NCBI GenBank assembly: GCA_014239455.1
Contig: JAAZYV010000001.1
Coordinates: 1-64,000 of the forward strand
DNA from: Paracoccaceae bacterium
GTDB lineage: Bacteria; Pseudomonadota; Alphaproteobacteria; Rhodobacterales; Rhodobacteraceae
DNA length: 64,000 nucleotides
Direction of reading: 5' to 3'
The notes under the pieces: model-generated
Database searches by the model: none
The model's input: only the letters and a program-made list of their open reading frames with translations
Told to the model about the DNA's origin: nothing
Made by a program: the position numbers and the translations under genes
In this document: positions 7,160-16,453 of the stretch, in pieces
Layout of the letters: each line of letters begins with the position of its first letter
How positions within the stretch are numbered: position 1 is the first letter of the stretch

Positions 7160-7792
7160 ATGAATAAGAAATTTTTGGACAAGATTTACAAATCAGATTT
7201 AGATTTATCTACTCACCAACTTTATAAAGAATGGGCTTCTTCTTATGAGGATGAACTAAATGGTAATAAGTATGTAACGCCAAGAAGGTGTGCTGATATG
7301 TTAATGAAGCATTGTCCAAATCCCAGGATTAAGGTGTTAGATTTAGGGTGTGGAACTGGGTTATCAGGAGAGGCTCTCCATGCTCGTGGCTTTCATCAAA
7401 TAGATGGGTTGGATCTCTCCTCAGAAATGCTCACTTTGGCAAAAGAGAAAGCTATATATTCAAGGTTAATTAATGATGATCTAAATACTTTGGTTAAGCT
7501 TGATCAAAAATATAATGGAATGATTGCAGCAGGTGTTATCAGTCCACGACATGCAAATCCAGAAACTATCAATGTCGCTCTTTCTCTGCTAAAATCACCA
7601 GGTATTTTTGTTTTCTCATTAAATGATCATGCTTTGGCAGATAGTGCTTTTATAAAAGAAGTTGAAACCATTTTATCAAACTCATCGGTGGAGATTCTGG
7701 AGGAGAAATACGGTGACCACATAATTGATATAAATCTTAAGGCTAAGATATTTGCTATAAGAAGTAAGTATGTGAATGCATTCACAGATTAG
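7160..7792 (+). CDS. Class I SAM-dependent methyltransferase
   Basis: 210 residues from ATG 7160, chosen over an upstream TTG at 7130 because GCGAGGTAG lies before it. Motif I is VLDLGCGTGLSGEAL (about residues 61-75), followed by GLDLSSEML with the acidic SAM-ribose ligand, the usual Rossmann methyltransferase pattern. Related family members act on small molecules (for example the UbiE/TehB-like groups); the substrate is unknown. It stands alone before dnaE. Confidence 0.8.
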   Translation: MNKKFLDKIYKSDLDLSTHQLYKEWASSYEDELNGNKYVTPRRCADMLMKHCPNPRIKVLDLGCGTGLSGEALHARGFHQIDGLDLSSEMLTLAKEKAIYSRLINDDLNTLVKLDQKYNGMIAAGVISPRHANPETINVALSLLKSPGIFVFSLNDHALADSAFIKEVETILSNSSVEILEEKYGDHIIDINLKAKIFAIRSKYVNAFTD

Positions 7793-7865
7793 AAACTTTT
7801 TAGGTTAAGCATCTGGTGGCTTCCTAAATGCCCCTATTTGAAACTGAAAAATTTAATAAATAAGA

Positions 7866-10800
7866 ATGAATCAAATGATAAAGTCTAATCCTTTCATCCA
7901 TTTAAGATTACATTCATCTTATTCGCTTCTTAAGGGAGCTATTCGCCCCGAAGAATTACCCATCCTATGTAAAGAAGCTTCTATGCCAGCTGTTGGAATT
8001 ACTGACAGCGGCAACTTATTTGGTGCTTTAGAAATTTCCGAATTATTAATAAGAAATGGTGTTCAACCCCTGATAGGGTGTGAATTCAAATTCAAATTCA
8101 ATATCGATAGTGAAGATCAGGTAAAGGAATCAGATTATTCTACTTTGGTCTTGTTGGCCCAGAATGAGGAGGGTTATCTCAATCTATTGAAATTATCCAG
8201 TCATTATTTTCTAAGATCTAGCAATTCAGTTTTGGCATTAGACTCTGTCCAAGTGGAGGATCATGCAGAAGGATTAATAGCTTTGTGTGGAGGAGCAAAG
8301 GGTTCATTAGGTCTAAATATTCTTAGAAAAAATATAAGCGCTGCAAATGTTGCAGCCAATTGGTTCAAAAAAATTTTTGGTGATAGATTTTATATTGAAA
8401 TACAGAGGCATGGTTTTGGAACAAGTATAAGAACAAAAGACCAAGAGGTGACTGAGAATGCTCTATTGGAATTGGCTTACAAGAATGAAATACCAATCGT
8501 AGCGACAAATGATGTTCATTTTAGGGACAGGGATACTTTTGAGGCACAGGATGTATTATTGTGCATAGCCCAAAATGCTTATATAGATCAGGAAACTGAG
8601 CGGGAGAAATTAACTCCTGAGCATTATTTAAAATCAAGTGAAGAGATGAGAGATCTTTTTGAGGATTTACCTGAAGCATTCGATAATACCCTTGAAATAG
8701 CCATGAGATGCATTTTTAGACCTGAAAAAAGATCACCAATATTACCTAAATTCGCAGATAACGAAAGAGAAGAACTTAGGAAGCAAGCGTCTGAGGGGTT
8801 AAGAAATAGAATTGAAAGTGGCTCTCTAGCTACTTCTGTTTCTAGTTATGAAAAACGCTTGGTGGAAGAATTAGACATAATAGAAAAAATGGGGTTCCCA
8901 GGCTATTTTTTGATAGTTGCTGATTTTGTTCAATGGGCAAAAAAGAATTGCATACCAGTCGGGCCGGGTAGAGGTTCTGGGGCAGGCAGTCTGGTAGCAT
9001 ATAGCTTAACGATTACAGATTTGGATCCTATTAAATATGGGTTGCTTTTTGAGCGATTTCTGAACCCTGAAAGGGTTTCAATGCCAGATTTTGATATCGA
9101 TTTTTGTCAGGACAGGCGAGAAGAGGTGATTAACTATGTGCAAAGGAAATATGGATCGGATCGGGTAGCGCAGATCATTACTTTTGGAGCCCTGCTATCT
9201 AGAGCTGCCATTAGGGATGTTGGAAGAGTTCTGCAGATTCCTTATCCCCAGGTAGATAGAATAGCAAAACTGGTTCCAGTTGAGGCTAATAAACCTGTTC
9301 CTATTGCAAAAGCACTTAAAGATGAACCGCGCTTAATGGAAGAAAAAAATTCCAGTGAAACAGTAAGTCGCATGTTAGATTATTCAATAAAGGTAGAGGG
9401 ATTATTAAGGAATGCATCCACGCACGCTGCTGGCATAGTTATTGGTGACAGACCATTGGACGAATTGGTTCCCTTATATAAAGATCCAAGATCGAGCATG
9501 CCAGCAACTCAGTTTAGTATGAAATGGGCTGAGGCTGCTGGTCTTGTAAAGTTTGATTTTCTAGGATTGAAAACATTAACAATCATACAAAATACCGTTA
9601 ATTTACTGAAAGAACGGGATGTGATTGTTGACATAAGTAAAATTCCTTTAGATGATTTAAAGACATATGAGTTATATTCCAGTGCCCAAACTATGGCTGT
9701 GTTTCAAGTTGAAAGCTCAGGGATGCGTTCAGCATTGGTTCAGCTTAAACCTAACTGTTTAGAAGATATAATTGCTCTTGTAGCCTTATATCGTCCTGGG
9801 CCAATGGAAAACATTCCTAAATTTTGTAGAGTGAAGAACAATCTTCAAGAACGAGAGTTAATACATTCTTCAATTGATAGTATTCTGGATGAGACTCAGG
9901 GAATAATTGTTTATCAAGAACAAGTAATGGAAATAGCCAGAAAGATGGCAGGCTACACGTTAGGGCAGGCAGATTTATTAAGGCGTGCTATGGGAAAGAA
10001 AATAAAGAAAGATATGGATGCAGAAAGACCAAGATTCATTTCAGGATCGATGGAGAAGGGTGTTGATCAATCTCTAGCTAGCAGAGTTTGGTTGTTGTTA
10101 GAACGATTTGCTAATTATGGCTTTAACAAATCTCATGCCGCTGCTTACGCCTTGGTAAGTTATCAGACATGTTGGTTAAAAGCTAACCATCCAGTCGAAT
10201 TTATGGCTGCAGTTATGAATAATGATCTCAATTCTACTGATAAATTGAGCCTGTACAAACAAGAAGTGGATGATTTAAAAATTCAGGTTTTACCTCCATC
10301 CATTAATTATTCCGATAACGTCTTCAGCGTCAGCAAAGGAATGATAAATTATGCACTTGGGGCTTTAAAGAATGTGGGAACGGAAGCCATGAGGACGATC
10401 ATTACGGAAAGACAATCTAATGGTGGGTTTAAAGACATTTTTGATTTTGCAAGCCGTATTGACTTACGGAGGATAGGAAAACGTTCTTTAGAAATGTTGG
10501 TTTCGGCAGGAGCTTTTGATGAATTTATTAGTAACCGTAAGCAAGTTTTCATGTCCATTGAAAGATTAGTTGAATTTTCTACGACATGTCTTACTGAAAA
10601 AGAAACAGGCCAAGATAGTCTTTTTGGAGATGGGAATGACGGGTTACCCCTGCCAGAACTTCAAAATGTCGATGATTGGACAAAGAGTGAAAAATTGCGA
10701 AAAGAGTATGATTCAGTAGGTTTTTATTTATCTTCACATCCGTTAACAGAATATATGGGATTTTTTAGTTCGCAGAATATCATTAGAGCTTCTGAGTTAA

Positions 10801-11342
10801 GAGCTGAATTAAGTTCAGGACCTAAACTGATTAAGATTTCAGGATCAGTGCTTAATAAGCAAGAAAGAATTTCTAGTAGGGGGAACAAATTTGCTTTTGT
10901 CCAATTTTCTGATCCGACAGGTATTTTTGAAGTGACGGTGTTTTCAGAAATCTTACTGGAATTTAGACAAAACCTTCAACCTGGTCAGAACTTGTTGCTG
11001 ACTTGTGAGGCCTCTTTAGAAGATAATCAGCCAAGAATTTTAATAAGAAAGGTTGAAAAGATTGAGGAAGTTCTTCTTTTGACCGAGGATTTGGGGACAA
11101 TAATTTTTGTGGATGATGAGAAAGCTATTACTAGAATAAAGAATCAACTCGAAATATTGCAGGGTAGTAACATTAAAAAGGGGCCTGTTAAGTTAGTCGT
11201 AATAGATAATGAATTTGATGTTGAGTTAGAACTCCCAAACTCTTATAGAATAAACCAAGACGTAGTAAATTCTATTAACCATATACCAGGAGTGCTACAA
11301 GTCGAAAGATTTGAAACTAAGATATCTTCTGGTTCGCCTTAA
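7866..11342 (+). CDS. dnaE: DNA polymerase III alpha subunit
   Basis: 1158 residues, normal for DnaE. The N-terminal PHP domain begins with FIHLRLHSSYSLLKGA; the catalytic palm carries PDFDIDFCQDRREEV at about 407-421 with the metal-binding aspartates; the finger/thumb region follows; a helix-hairpin-helix region lies near 860; the OB-fold is around 985-1070 (ISGSVLNKQERISSRG). It is the replicative polymerase subunit that extends both strands in the Pol III holoenzyme. A second ATG at 7875 is an alternative start. It is followed after 50 nt by hisS, possibly co-transcribed. Confidence 0.97.
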   Translation: MNQMIKSNPFIHLRLHSSYSLLKGAIRPEELPILCKEASMPAVGITDSGNLFGALEISELLIRNGVQPLIGCEFKFKFNIDSEDQVKESDYSTLVLLAQNEEGYLNLLKLSSHYFLRSSNSVLALDSVQVEDHAEGLIALCGGAKGSLGLNILRKNISAANVAANWFKKIFGDRFYIEIQRHGFGTSIRTKDQEVTENALLELAYKNEIPIVATNDVHFRDRDTFEAQDVLLCIAQNAYIDQETEREKLTPEHYLKSSEEMRDLFEDLPEAFDNTLEIAMRCIFRPEKRSPILPKFADNEREELRKQASEGLRNRIESGSLATSVSSYEKRLVEELDIIEKMGFPGYFLIVADFVQWAKKNCIPVGPGRGSGAGSLVAYSLTITDLDPIKYGLLFERFLNPERVSMPDFDIDFCQDRREEVINYVQRKYGSDRVAQIITFGALLSRAAIRDVGRVLQIPYPQVDRIAKLVPVEANKPVPIAKALKDEPRLMEEKNSSETVSRMLDYSIKVEGLLRNASTHAAGIVIGDRPLDELVPLYKDPRSSMPATQFSMKWAEAAGLVKFDFLGLKTLTIIQNTVNLLKERDVIVDISKIPLDDLKTYELYSSAQTMAVFQVESSGMRSALVQLKPNCLEDIIALVALYRPGPMENIPKFCRVKNNLQERELIHSSIDSILDETQGIIVYQEQVMEIARKMAGYTLGQADLLRRAMGKKIKKDMDAERPRFISGSMEKGVDQSLASRVWLLLERFANYGFNKSHAAAYALVSYQTCWLKANHPVEFMAAVMNNDLNSTDKLSLYKQEVDDLKIQVLPPSINYSDNVFSVSKGMINYALGALKNVGTEAMRTIITERQSNGGFKDIFDFASRIDLRRIGKRSLEMLVSAGAFDEFISNRKQVFMSIERLVEFSTTCLTEKETGQDSLFGDGNDGLPLPELQNVDDWTKSEKLRKEYDSVGFYLSSHPLTEYMGFFSSQNIIRASELRAELSSGPKLIKISGSVLNKQERISSRGNKFAFVQFSDPTGIFEVTVFSEILLEFRQNLQPGQNLLLTCEASLEDNQPRILIRKVEKIEEVLLLTEDLGTIIFVDDEKAITRIKNQLEILQGSNIKKGPVKLVVIDNEFDVELELPNSYRINQDVVNSINHIPGVLQVERFETKISSGSP

Positions 11343-11392
11343 GGAGAGTTTCTTTAATTTATTAAGCTAACAACCCATGCTAGGTTCAGACT

Positions 11393-12889
11393 GTGCCAAA
11401 GAAGAAATCAAAAATAAAGCGGCCTAAGGCTATTACCCCAAAAGGATTTAGAGACTATTTTGATGAGGATGTGGTTAACCGCCAGGGTTTGATAGAATCT
11501 ATTTGTGAAATTTATGAACTATATGGATTTGAAATATTAGAAAGTTCGGCTGTAGAGACAGTTGGGGCTCTTGGTAAGTTCTTACCAGATGTGGATCGAC
11601 CCAACCAAGGAATATTTTCTTGGCAAGATGAGGAAAATGAGTGGTTGGCTCTCAGGTATGATCTGACAGCTCCATTAGCCAGGGTTTACGCTCAGCACAG
11701 AAATGATTTACCAGTACCCTATAGAAGGTATTCATTTGGACCAGTCTGGAGAAATGAAAAACCGGGGCCAGGAAGGTTTAAGCAGTTTTACCAGTGTGAT
11801 GCAGACACCATTGGGGCTCATTCTACTGTTTCTGATTCAGAGATGTGCACGATGTTGGCAAGTATTTTTGAGACAATTGGGTTTTCCAAAGATCAATACA
11901 CTATCCACCTGAACAATAGAAAAATACTCGATGGTGTGTTGGAGGAAATAGGAATTCTGAATAACTCAGATTCAGATCGGTACAAGGAAACTCGTGGAAT
12001 AGTTCTGAGATCTATAGACAAAATTGACCGATTAGGACATCGAGGTGTCAGGGACTTGCTTGGTTTAGGAAGGCTAGATGATAGCGGAGATGTTACTGAA
12101 GGAGCGATGCTTTCAGAGAATCAGATAGATCTCATCATGAAATTTATTTCTCTTAATGAAAGTAGTAACAAGAGAACTCTTGAAGAGTTACAATATTTGG
12201 TTGGTAAATCATCAATAGGCTTACTAGGAATAAAAGAGCTAGAGTTAATTGTAGAGTTGACTGAAGCTGCTGGATATCTTGAAGATAGAATAAAAATTAA
12301 TCCCGGAATTGTAAGGGGTCTTGGTTATTACACAGGACCAGTATTCGAGGCTGATCTTAATATGAAAGCCCTTAATTCAGATTCTACAAGTTCAGAGATT
12401 GGCTCAGTAGCTGGTGGGGGAAGATATGATGATCTAGTGAAACGTTTCACTGGGCAAGAAGTTCCAGCAACTGGGTTATCAATTGGAATTGATCGTTTGG
12501 GATTTGCGCTTAACCAATTAGATAAAAAACAAGAAACGAAAAGGAATGGTCCTGTTATAGTTACAATAATGGATATGGAAAAAATATTGGAGTATCAGAA
12601 AATTGTTATTGAGTTGAGGTCTTCTGGGATCAGAGCAGAGCTTTTTTTGGGAAATCCCAAAGATTTAGGAAAACAACTCAAGTATGCTGATCAAAGAAAT
12701 AGCAAGTTGGCAATAATTGCAGGCTCACAAGAATTTGAGAAGGGAAATGTTCAGATTAAGGATTTGGAATTAGGATCTAGAATATCCAGCACTATAAAGA
12801 CTAATCAGGAATGGAAAGGTCAGCCTGCCCAAACAGAGGTATCACGAAATGATTTAGTTGAGCATATCAAAAAATTAATCATAACCTAA
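11393..12889 (+). CDS. hisS: Histidine--tRNA ligase
   Basis: 498 residues from a GTG start. Class II synthetase: motif 2 region FGPVWRNEKPGPGRFKQFYQ (about 112-131), the histidine-binding RGLGYYTGPVFEA (about 307-319), motif 3 area GGGRYDDLVKRF and ATGLSIGIDRLG (about 341-370), then the anticodon-binding domain from about 390. The long form of about 500 residues is common in Alphaproteobacteria. It charges tRNA-His. No strong Shine-Dalgarno is seen before the GTG. Confidence 0.96.
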   Translation: MPKKKSKIKRPKAITPKGFRDYFDEDVVNRQGLIESICEIYELYGFEILESSAVETVGALGKFLPDVDRPNQGIFSWQDEENEWLALRYDLTAPLARVYAQHRNDLPVPYRRYSFGPVWRNEKPGPGRFKQFYQCDADTIGAHSTVSDSEMCTMLASIFETIGFSKDQYTIHLNNRKILDGVLEEIGILNNSDSDRYKETRGIVLRSIDKIDRLGHRGVRDLLGLGRLDDSGDVTEGAMLSENQIDLIMKFISLNESSNKRTLEELQYLVGKSSIGLLGIKELELIVELTEAAGYLEDRIKINPGIVRGLGYYTGPVFEADLNMKALNSDSTSSEIGSVAGGGRYDDLVKRFTGQEVPATGLSIGIDRLGFALNQLDKKQETKRNGPVIVTIMDMEKILEYQKIVIELRSSGIRAELFLGNPKDLGKQLKYADQRNSKLAIIAGSQEFEKGNVQIKDLELGSRISSTIKTNQEWKGQPAQTEVSRNDLVEHIKKLIIT

Positions 12890-12907
12890 TAGTACTTTGA
12901 GGTAAGT

Positions 12908-13072
12908 TTGGAAAGTTCAGAACCATTTGCTACTGGGCTCAAATTATCAATTTTGAAGAATGAATTGGATCCATGTTTGTTAAATGTCCTGAAACAGTTT
13001 TGTCAGAAAATATCAATTACTTTTCCTGCTGAAAAATTAGAAGATCCCAATCTCAAGAAGGCCTCTTTCTAA
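12908..13072 (+). CDS. Possible small ORF after hisS
   Basis: A 54-codon frame from TTG 12908, with GAGG at a suitable distance, just after hisS. Composition looks moderately protein-like (short helical stretch GLKLSILKNELDP). It overlaps the convergent DUF1489 gene by 36 nt, which counts against it. No family recognised; it may be a remnant. Confidence 0.22.
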   Translation: MESSEPFATGLKLSILKNELDPCLLNVLKQFCQKISITFPAEKLEDPNLKKASF

Positions 13073-13492
13073 GTTTGCTGGGAGTTGAATATCTCCCTCA
13101 GAAAAAAGCCCTAGATCTCTAGGTGCTTCGTTGAATTTTAGATACCGCCACCCTTGAAATGGTCTTTTTCTATGGGGTTCTGTTAGCATTATCTGGGGGC
13201 TCAATATTATTGAACAGCGCATAATGCTATCAGTTCCCAGAGTTTCCTCTAGGCCTAATATTTGTTGCCTTGCAAGGATAAAACCTTTGAACACCCAATA
13301 CAGCGAGCCTCCATTCAGGATTTCCTCTGCACGTTTGGGACGCATTCTTGTAACGTGTCTAGCAAAAGGTTCATTGGAATTAAAGCCTTTCACTAACCTT
13401 GTTGATTGCCAATCATATAGATCTGATACAGTTTGGGCTCCAACACACATTTTTACCAAATTAATATGCTTCTCCTTCATATTTGAACTCAA
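13037..13492 (-). CDS. DUF1489 family protein
   Basis: 151 residues. Signature blocks of DUF1489 are present: INLVKMCVGAQTV at the start, HVTRMRPKRAEEILNGGSLYWV in the middle (about residues 42-63) and RRPFQGWRYL-like KRPFQGWRYLKFNEAPRDL near 108-126. The family is almost confined to Alphaproteobacteria and its function is unknown. It is divergent from rpsD, with 222 nt between. An ATG at 13480 (MKEKH) is an equally good start. Confidence 0.92.
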   Translation of the reverse strand: MSSNMKEKHINLVKMCVGAQTVSDLYDWQSTRLVKGFNSNEPFARHVTRMRPKRAEEILNGGSLYWVFKGFILARQQILGLEETLGTDSIMRCSIILSPQIMLTEPHRKRPFQGWRYLKFNEAPRDLGLFSEGDIQLPANLERGLLEIGIF

Positions 13493-13518
13493 ATGCTAAA
13501 TTAAATGTACCAAGAATA

Positions 13519-13534
13519 CTGCAAAATCTTGCAG
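13519..13534. promoter_or_regulatory. Small dyad between DUF1489 and rpsD
   Basis: CTGCAA, four bases, TTGCAG forms a perfect 6-bp inverted repeat in the divergent intergenic region. TTCTTGCAG recurs near 13589. Operator-like but unsupported otherwise. Confidence 0.25.
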
Positions 13535-13577
13535 AAGAAAATCTAATATTACTATCAAAATAAACCAACTCCAAAAT

Positions 13578-13605
13578 TTGTCTTGACTTTCTTGCAGTAT
13601 ATAAA
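13578..13605 (+). promoter_or_regulatory. Candidate rpsD promoter
   Basis: TTGTCT (13578-13583) and TATAAA (13600-13605) are spaced by 16 nt, a plausible sigma-70 type promoter. Transcription from it would start near 13612 and include the structured leader. Confidence 0.38.
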
Positions 13606-13608
13606 TAC

Positions 13609-13681
13609 TTCCTTCTTGTTTGGTGTTTGTGGTCCTCGTGAGAGGAAGCCTGTCGCCTGGGATATGAAGCCAGGAAAGGAA
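13609..13681 (+). ncRNA. Structured 5' leader of rpsD (candidate S4 autoregulatory RNA)
   Basis: Three helices can be drawn: P1 TTCCTT (13609-13614) with AAGGAA (13676-13681); P2 CCTC-GTGA-GAGG (13634-13645), a hairpin closed by a GNRA tetraloop; P3 CCTGG (13656-13660) with CCAGG (13670-13674). The stretch is more GC-rich than the flanks and lies 33 nt before the rpsD start. S4 is known to regulate its own mRNA in other bacteria; that this leader does so is inference. It matches no leader family I know by sight. Confidence 0.4.
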
Positions 13682-13714
13682 AGCATCTTTCATAAACATT
13701 GAAAGGAACCAGCC

Positions 13715-14335
13715 GTGAGCAAACGCACCGCTGCCAAGCATAAAATAGATAGACGAATGGGCGAAAACCTTTGGGGTAGGCCAAAATCTCCTGTGAATAG
13801 GAGACAATATGGACCAGGTGAACATGGTCAGAGGAGAAAGGCGAAGCTTTCTGATTTTGGAATTCAGTTACGTGCTAAGCAAAAACTCAAGGGCCATTAC
13901 GGAGATTTGACCGAAAAGCAGTTTAGGAGAATTTTTTCTGATGCTGAGAGAATAAAGGGTGATACAGGGGAAAACCTAGTAGGTTTATTGGAGAGAAGGT
14001 TGGATGCAGTAGTATATCGTGCCAAATTGGTACCAACAATCTTTGCATCAAGACAGTTTGTCAATCATGGCCATATCCTAGTAAATGGTAAGAGTGTGAA
14101 CATACCGTCGTATAGGGTGAATGAAGGTGATACAATTGAAATAATTGAAAAATCAAAGCAGTTACCACTAGTCATCGAGGCAGTTTCTCTCCCCGAAAGA
14201 GATGTCCCAGACTATTTGGATGTTAATCATGGAAAACTTCAGGCCAAATTTGTGAGGGTCCCTTCGTTAGATGATATTCCATATGCTGTGGTGATGGAGC
14301 CAAATTTGATAGTTGAATTTTACGCTAAAAATTAA
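13715..14335 (+). CDS. rpsD: 30S ribosomal protein S4
   Basis: 206 residues from GTG 13715, preceded by AAAGGAACC. Typical alphaproteobacterial S4: start [37 protein letters not shown] in the N-terminal domain, then the RNA-binding S4 domain around 95-160 ([33 protein letters not shown]). S4 nucleates assembly of the small subunit on 16S rRNA and often represses its own translation. It is a stand-alone gene here, with a structured leader upstream. Confidence 0.97.
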   Translation: MSKRTAAKHKIDRRMGENLWGRPKSPVNRRQYGPGEHGQRRKAKLSDFGIQLRAKQKLKGHYGDLTEKQFRRIFSDAERIKGDTGENLVGLLERRLDAVVYRAKLVPTIFASRQFVNHGHILVNGKSVNIPSYRVNEGDTIEIIEKSKQLPLVIEAVSLPERDVPDYLDVNHGKLQAKFVRVPSLDDIPYAVVMEPNLIVEFYAKN

Positions 14336-14474
14336 ACTAAGAAAGATCACAGTAGAATTGATATCTAATTTGTCGATCCTGTTTTGACGTCAAAGCTGAA
14401 TTGGCTCTGGTCGTTCTAGGTTGCATTTTCTGAACTTTATCAGTCACAGAATTTTGGAAAAGTAAGGGAGAATT

Positions 14475-15680
14475 TTGACCTTTAGGTTTGAAATCCTAGG
14501 AAAATTGAGGGCCACCTTTTTCAGTAAGCCCATATTCTTTCTGATACTTATGGCTATAGCAATGCCAATTTCATTTTCAACTTGGTCAGTTTTAATTAAT
14601 AATTTTGTTGTGGAAACAGCTAATTTCTCGGGAATAGAGTTTGGTTGGCTGCACAGCATAAGAGAAGTTCCAGGATTGTTAGCAGTAGGTGTTATATTGG
14701 TTCTCCTCTTTTTGCATGAACAAACTGTTGCTTGTCTGACACTGCTTCTCCTTGGTTTTGCCACTGCTATTACGACCCTTTTGCCTAGTTTTCAAGGACT
14801 TTTGTTAACTACTTTATTGGGCTCTATAGGGTTTCATTATTTTGAAACGGTTAATCAGAGTTTGCAATTGCAGTGGCTAAATAAGAAAAAAGCGCCCGTT
14901 ATTCTAGGTTTATTAATTGCTTTAGGTTCTTTTACTTCCCTCGTAATCTATTCAGTAATAGTTTTTGGTTGGAAGCCTTTGAATTTTTCTTTTACTTTCA
15001 TTTTTAGCATTGCAGGTATTGTGACTTTTATCATTTCAATTATTGCTTTGTTAGGTTTTAAGCAGTTCGAAGTTCAAAAAAGGTCAAAGCCCCAATTTGT
15101 ATTGCGAAAAAAATATTGGCTTTATTATGTGCTTGAATTTTTAGCGGGTGCCCGCAGGCAAATCTTTATTGTTTTTGCTGTTTTCATGATGGTGGAAAAA
15201 TTTGGATTAGAAGTAAATGAGTTGACCGCATTATTCCTGATTAATTTTGTTTTGAATATCTTTTTTGGTCCAGTCATAGGTCTTTTTGTAAAGAATTTCG
15301 GTGAAAGAATAGCTTTAATTATAGAGTATTTTGGTTTGATTCTAATTTTTGTGGCATATGCTGGAATTTATCTTTTTGATTTTAGTGTAGCTGTGGCTTG
15401 TTGTTTATATGTTTTGGACCATTTGTTTTTTTCAATGGGAATAGCACAGAAAACTTACTTCCAAAAGATTTCAGATGCTGAAGATATAACTCCAACTACG
15501 GCAGTGGCTTTCACCATTAATCATATCGCTGCAGTCTTTCTCCCCCTCTTTTTGGGTTACATATGGGTATCAAAACCTGAGGTAGTTTTTTTAGTGGCTG
15601 CTGGGTTAGCATTCCTTTCATTAAGTTTTTCCTTTATTGTACCATCAAATCCTAGACCTAATAAGACTACAATTTTTTAA
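14475..15680 (+). CDS. MFS transporter
   Basis: 401 residues from TTG 14475, preceded by AAGGGAGAA. About twelve hydrophobic segments are spread over the whole length, with short loops and a central polar gap near 200-215 (KRSKPQ), the usual 6+6 layout of major facilitator proteins. No drug- or sugar-type signature is clear; the C-terminal half holds a conserved-looking AQKTYFQKISDAEDITP before helix 11, a motif seen in some MFS proteins of unknown substrate. Between rpsD and msrA, in its own unit. Confidence 0.82.
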   Translation: MTFRFEILGKLRATFFSKPIFFLILMAIAMPISFSTWSVLINNFVVETANFSGIEFGWLHSIREVPGLLAVGVILVLLFLHEQTVACLTLLLLGFATAITTLLPSFQGLLLTTLLGSIGFHYFETVNQSLQLQWLNKKKAPVILGLLIALGSFTSLVIYSVIVFGWKPLNFSFTFIFSIAGIVTFIISIIALLGFKQFEVQKRSKPQFVLRKKYWLYYVLEFLAGARRQIFIVFAVFMMVEKFGLEVNELTALFLINFVLNIFFGPVIGLFVKNFGERIALIIEYFGLILIFVAYAGIYLFDFSVAVACCLYVLDHLFFSMGIAQKTYFQKISDAEDITPTTAVAFTINHIAAVFLPLFLGYIWVSKPEVVFLVAAGLAFLSLSFSFIVPSNPRPNKTTIF

Positions 15681-15761
15681 AAGCATTTAGTGAGTTATTT
15701 TAGATGACCTGGGGCATCACTTATTGTAAGATCAACTCTCTTTCTACTTTTTGGAGAACAA

Positions 15762-16397
15762 ATGCTGGAAACACAGAGACTTCCAAACAATAGTAACACT
15801 TTTATACAAGCAAAAGACTTAATGGTTTTTGATCTGATTGATCGCCATCTAAAACATTATGTTTTTGGAAAACCTTTGGCGGTACAAGAAAGTTTACATT
15901 CGCAACTGATCATGTTTGGAATGGGATGTTTTTGGGGAGTGGAAAAATTATTCTGGGATATTGATGGAGTATTAATGACTGCTGTTGGTTACTCAGCTGG
16001 TTCATCTGAATTTCCAGACTACAAGACTGTGTGCTGTCAGACAACAGGTCATAGCGAGGTTGTCTTAGTTCATTATAGGCCTGACATAATTTCTTTTGGT
16101 GAATTATTGACCATATTTTGGAAGTCTCATGATCCAACACAGGGAATGAGACAAGGAAATGATATAGGGTCACAATACAGAAGCGGAATTTACGTGTTTT
16201 CTGAAAAGGATCTATCTACCGCCTTGGAAACTAAAGAACAGTATTCTGGTAAACTGAAGGCAGCAAGATTTGGCTCTATAACAACAGAAATATTACCTGC
16301 TACCAAGTTCTATTATGCTGAAGAATATCATCAGCAGTATTTGGCAAAGAATCCTAAGGGTTATTGTGCTTTGCAAGGTACTGGCGTAAATTTTTGA
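15762..16397 (+). CDS. msrA: Peptide methionine-S-sulfoxide reductase
   Basis: 211 residues. The catalytic motif GCFWG lies at about 55-59, and VGYSAG, GHSEVV, DPTQGMRQGNDIGSQYRSG and the end AEEYHQQYLAKNPKGYC all match MsrA. The enzyme reduces methionine-S-sulfoxide in oxidised proteins, with the Cys in GCFWG as nucleophile. The N-terminal 50 residues before the motif are typical of the long MsrA form. The ATG follows GGAGAACAA. Confidence 0.96.
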   Translation: MLETQRLPNNSNTFIQAKDLMVFDLIDRHLKHYVFGKPLAVQESLHSQLIMFGMGCFWGVEKLFWDIDGVLMTAVGYSAGSSEFPDYKTVCCQTTGHSEVVLVHYRPDIISFGELLTIFWKSHDPTQGMRQGNDIGSQYRSGIYVFSEKDLSTALETKEQYSGKLKAARFGSITTEILPATKFYYAEEYHQQYLAKNPKGYCALQGTGVNF

Positions 16398-16453
16398 TAC
16401 AAAGAGATGATTGAAAAAGGCTATAATAGTTCTTCAATTAAGAGGTATATTAT

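Noticed and set aside
6910..7182. Minus-strand frame with a hydrophobic start between the small charged gene and the methyltransferase
   Set aside because: It overlaps the methyltransferase start, its best internal ATG (7089) lacks a Shine-Dalgarno, and the C-terminal half has no protein-like pattern. A real 59-residue membrane peptide cannot be excluded.
10349..10558. Minus-strand frame inside dnaE, as well as similar frames inside tolA, ftsH and pyc
   Set aside because: All lie antisense inside strongly conserved genes with no independent support.
13461..13825. Two overlapping minus-strand frames across the rpsD leader
   Set aside because: They are antisense to the start of rpsD and to the structured leader and show no family pattern.
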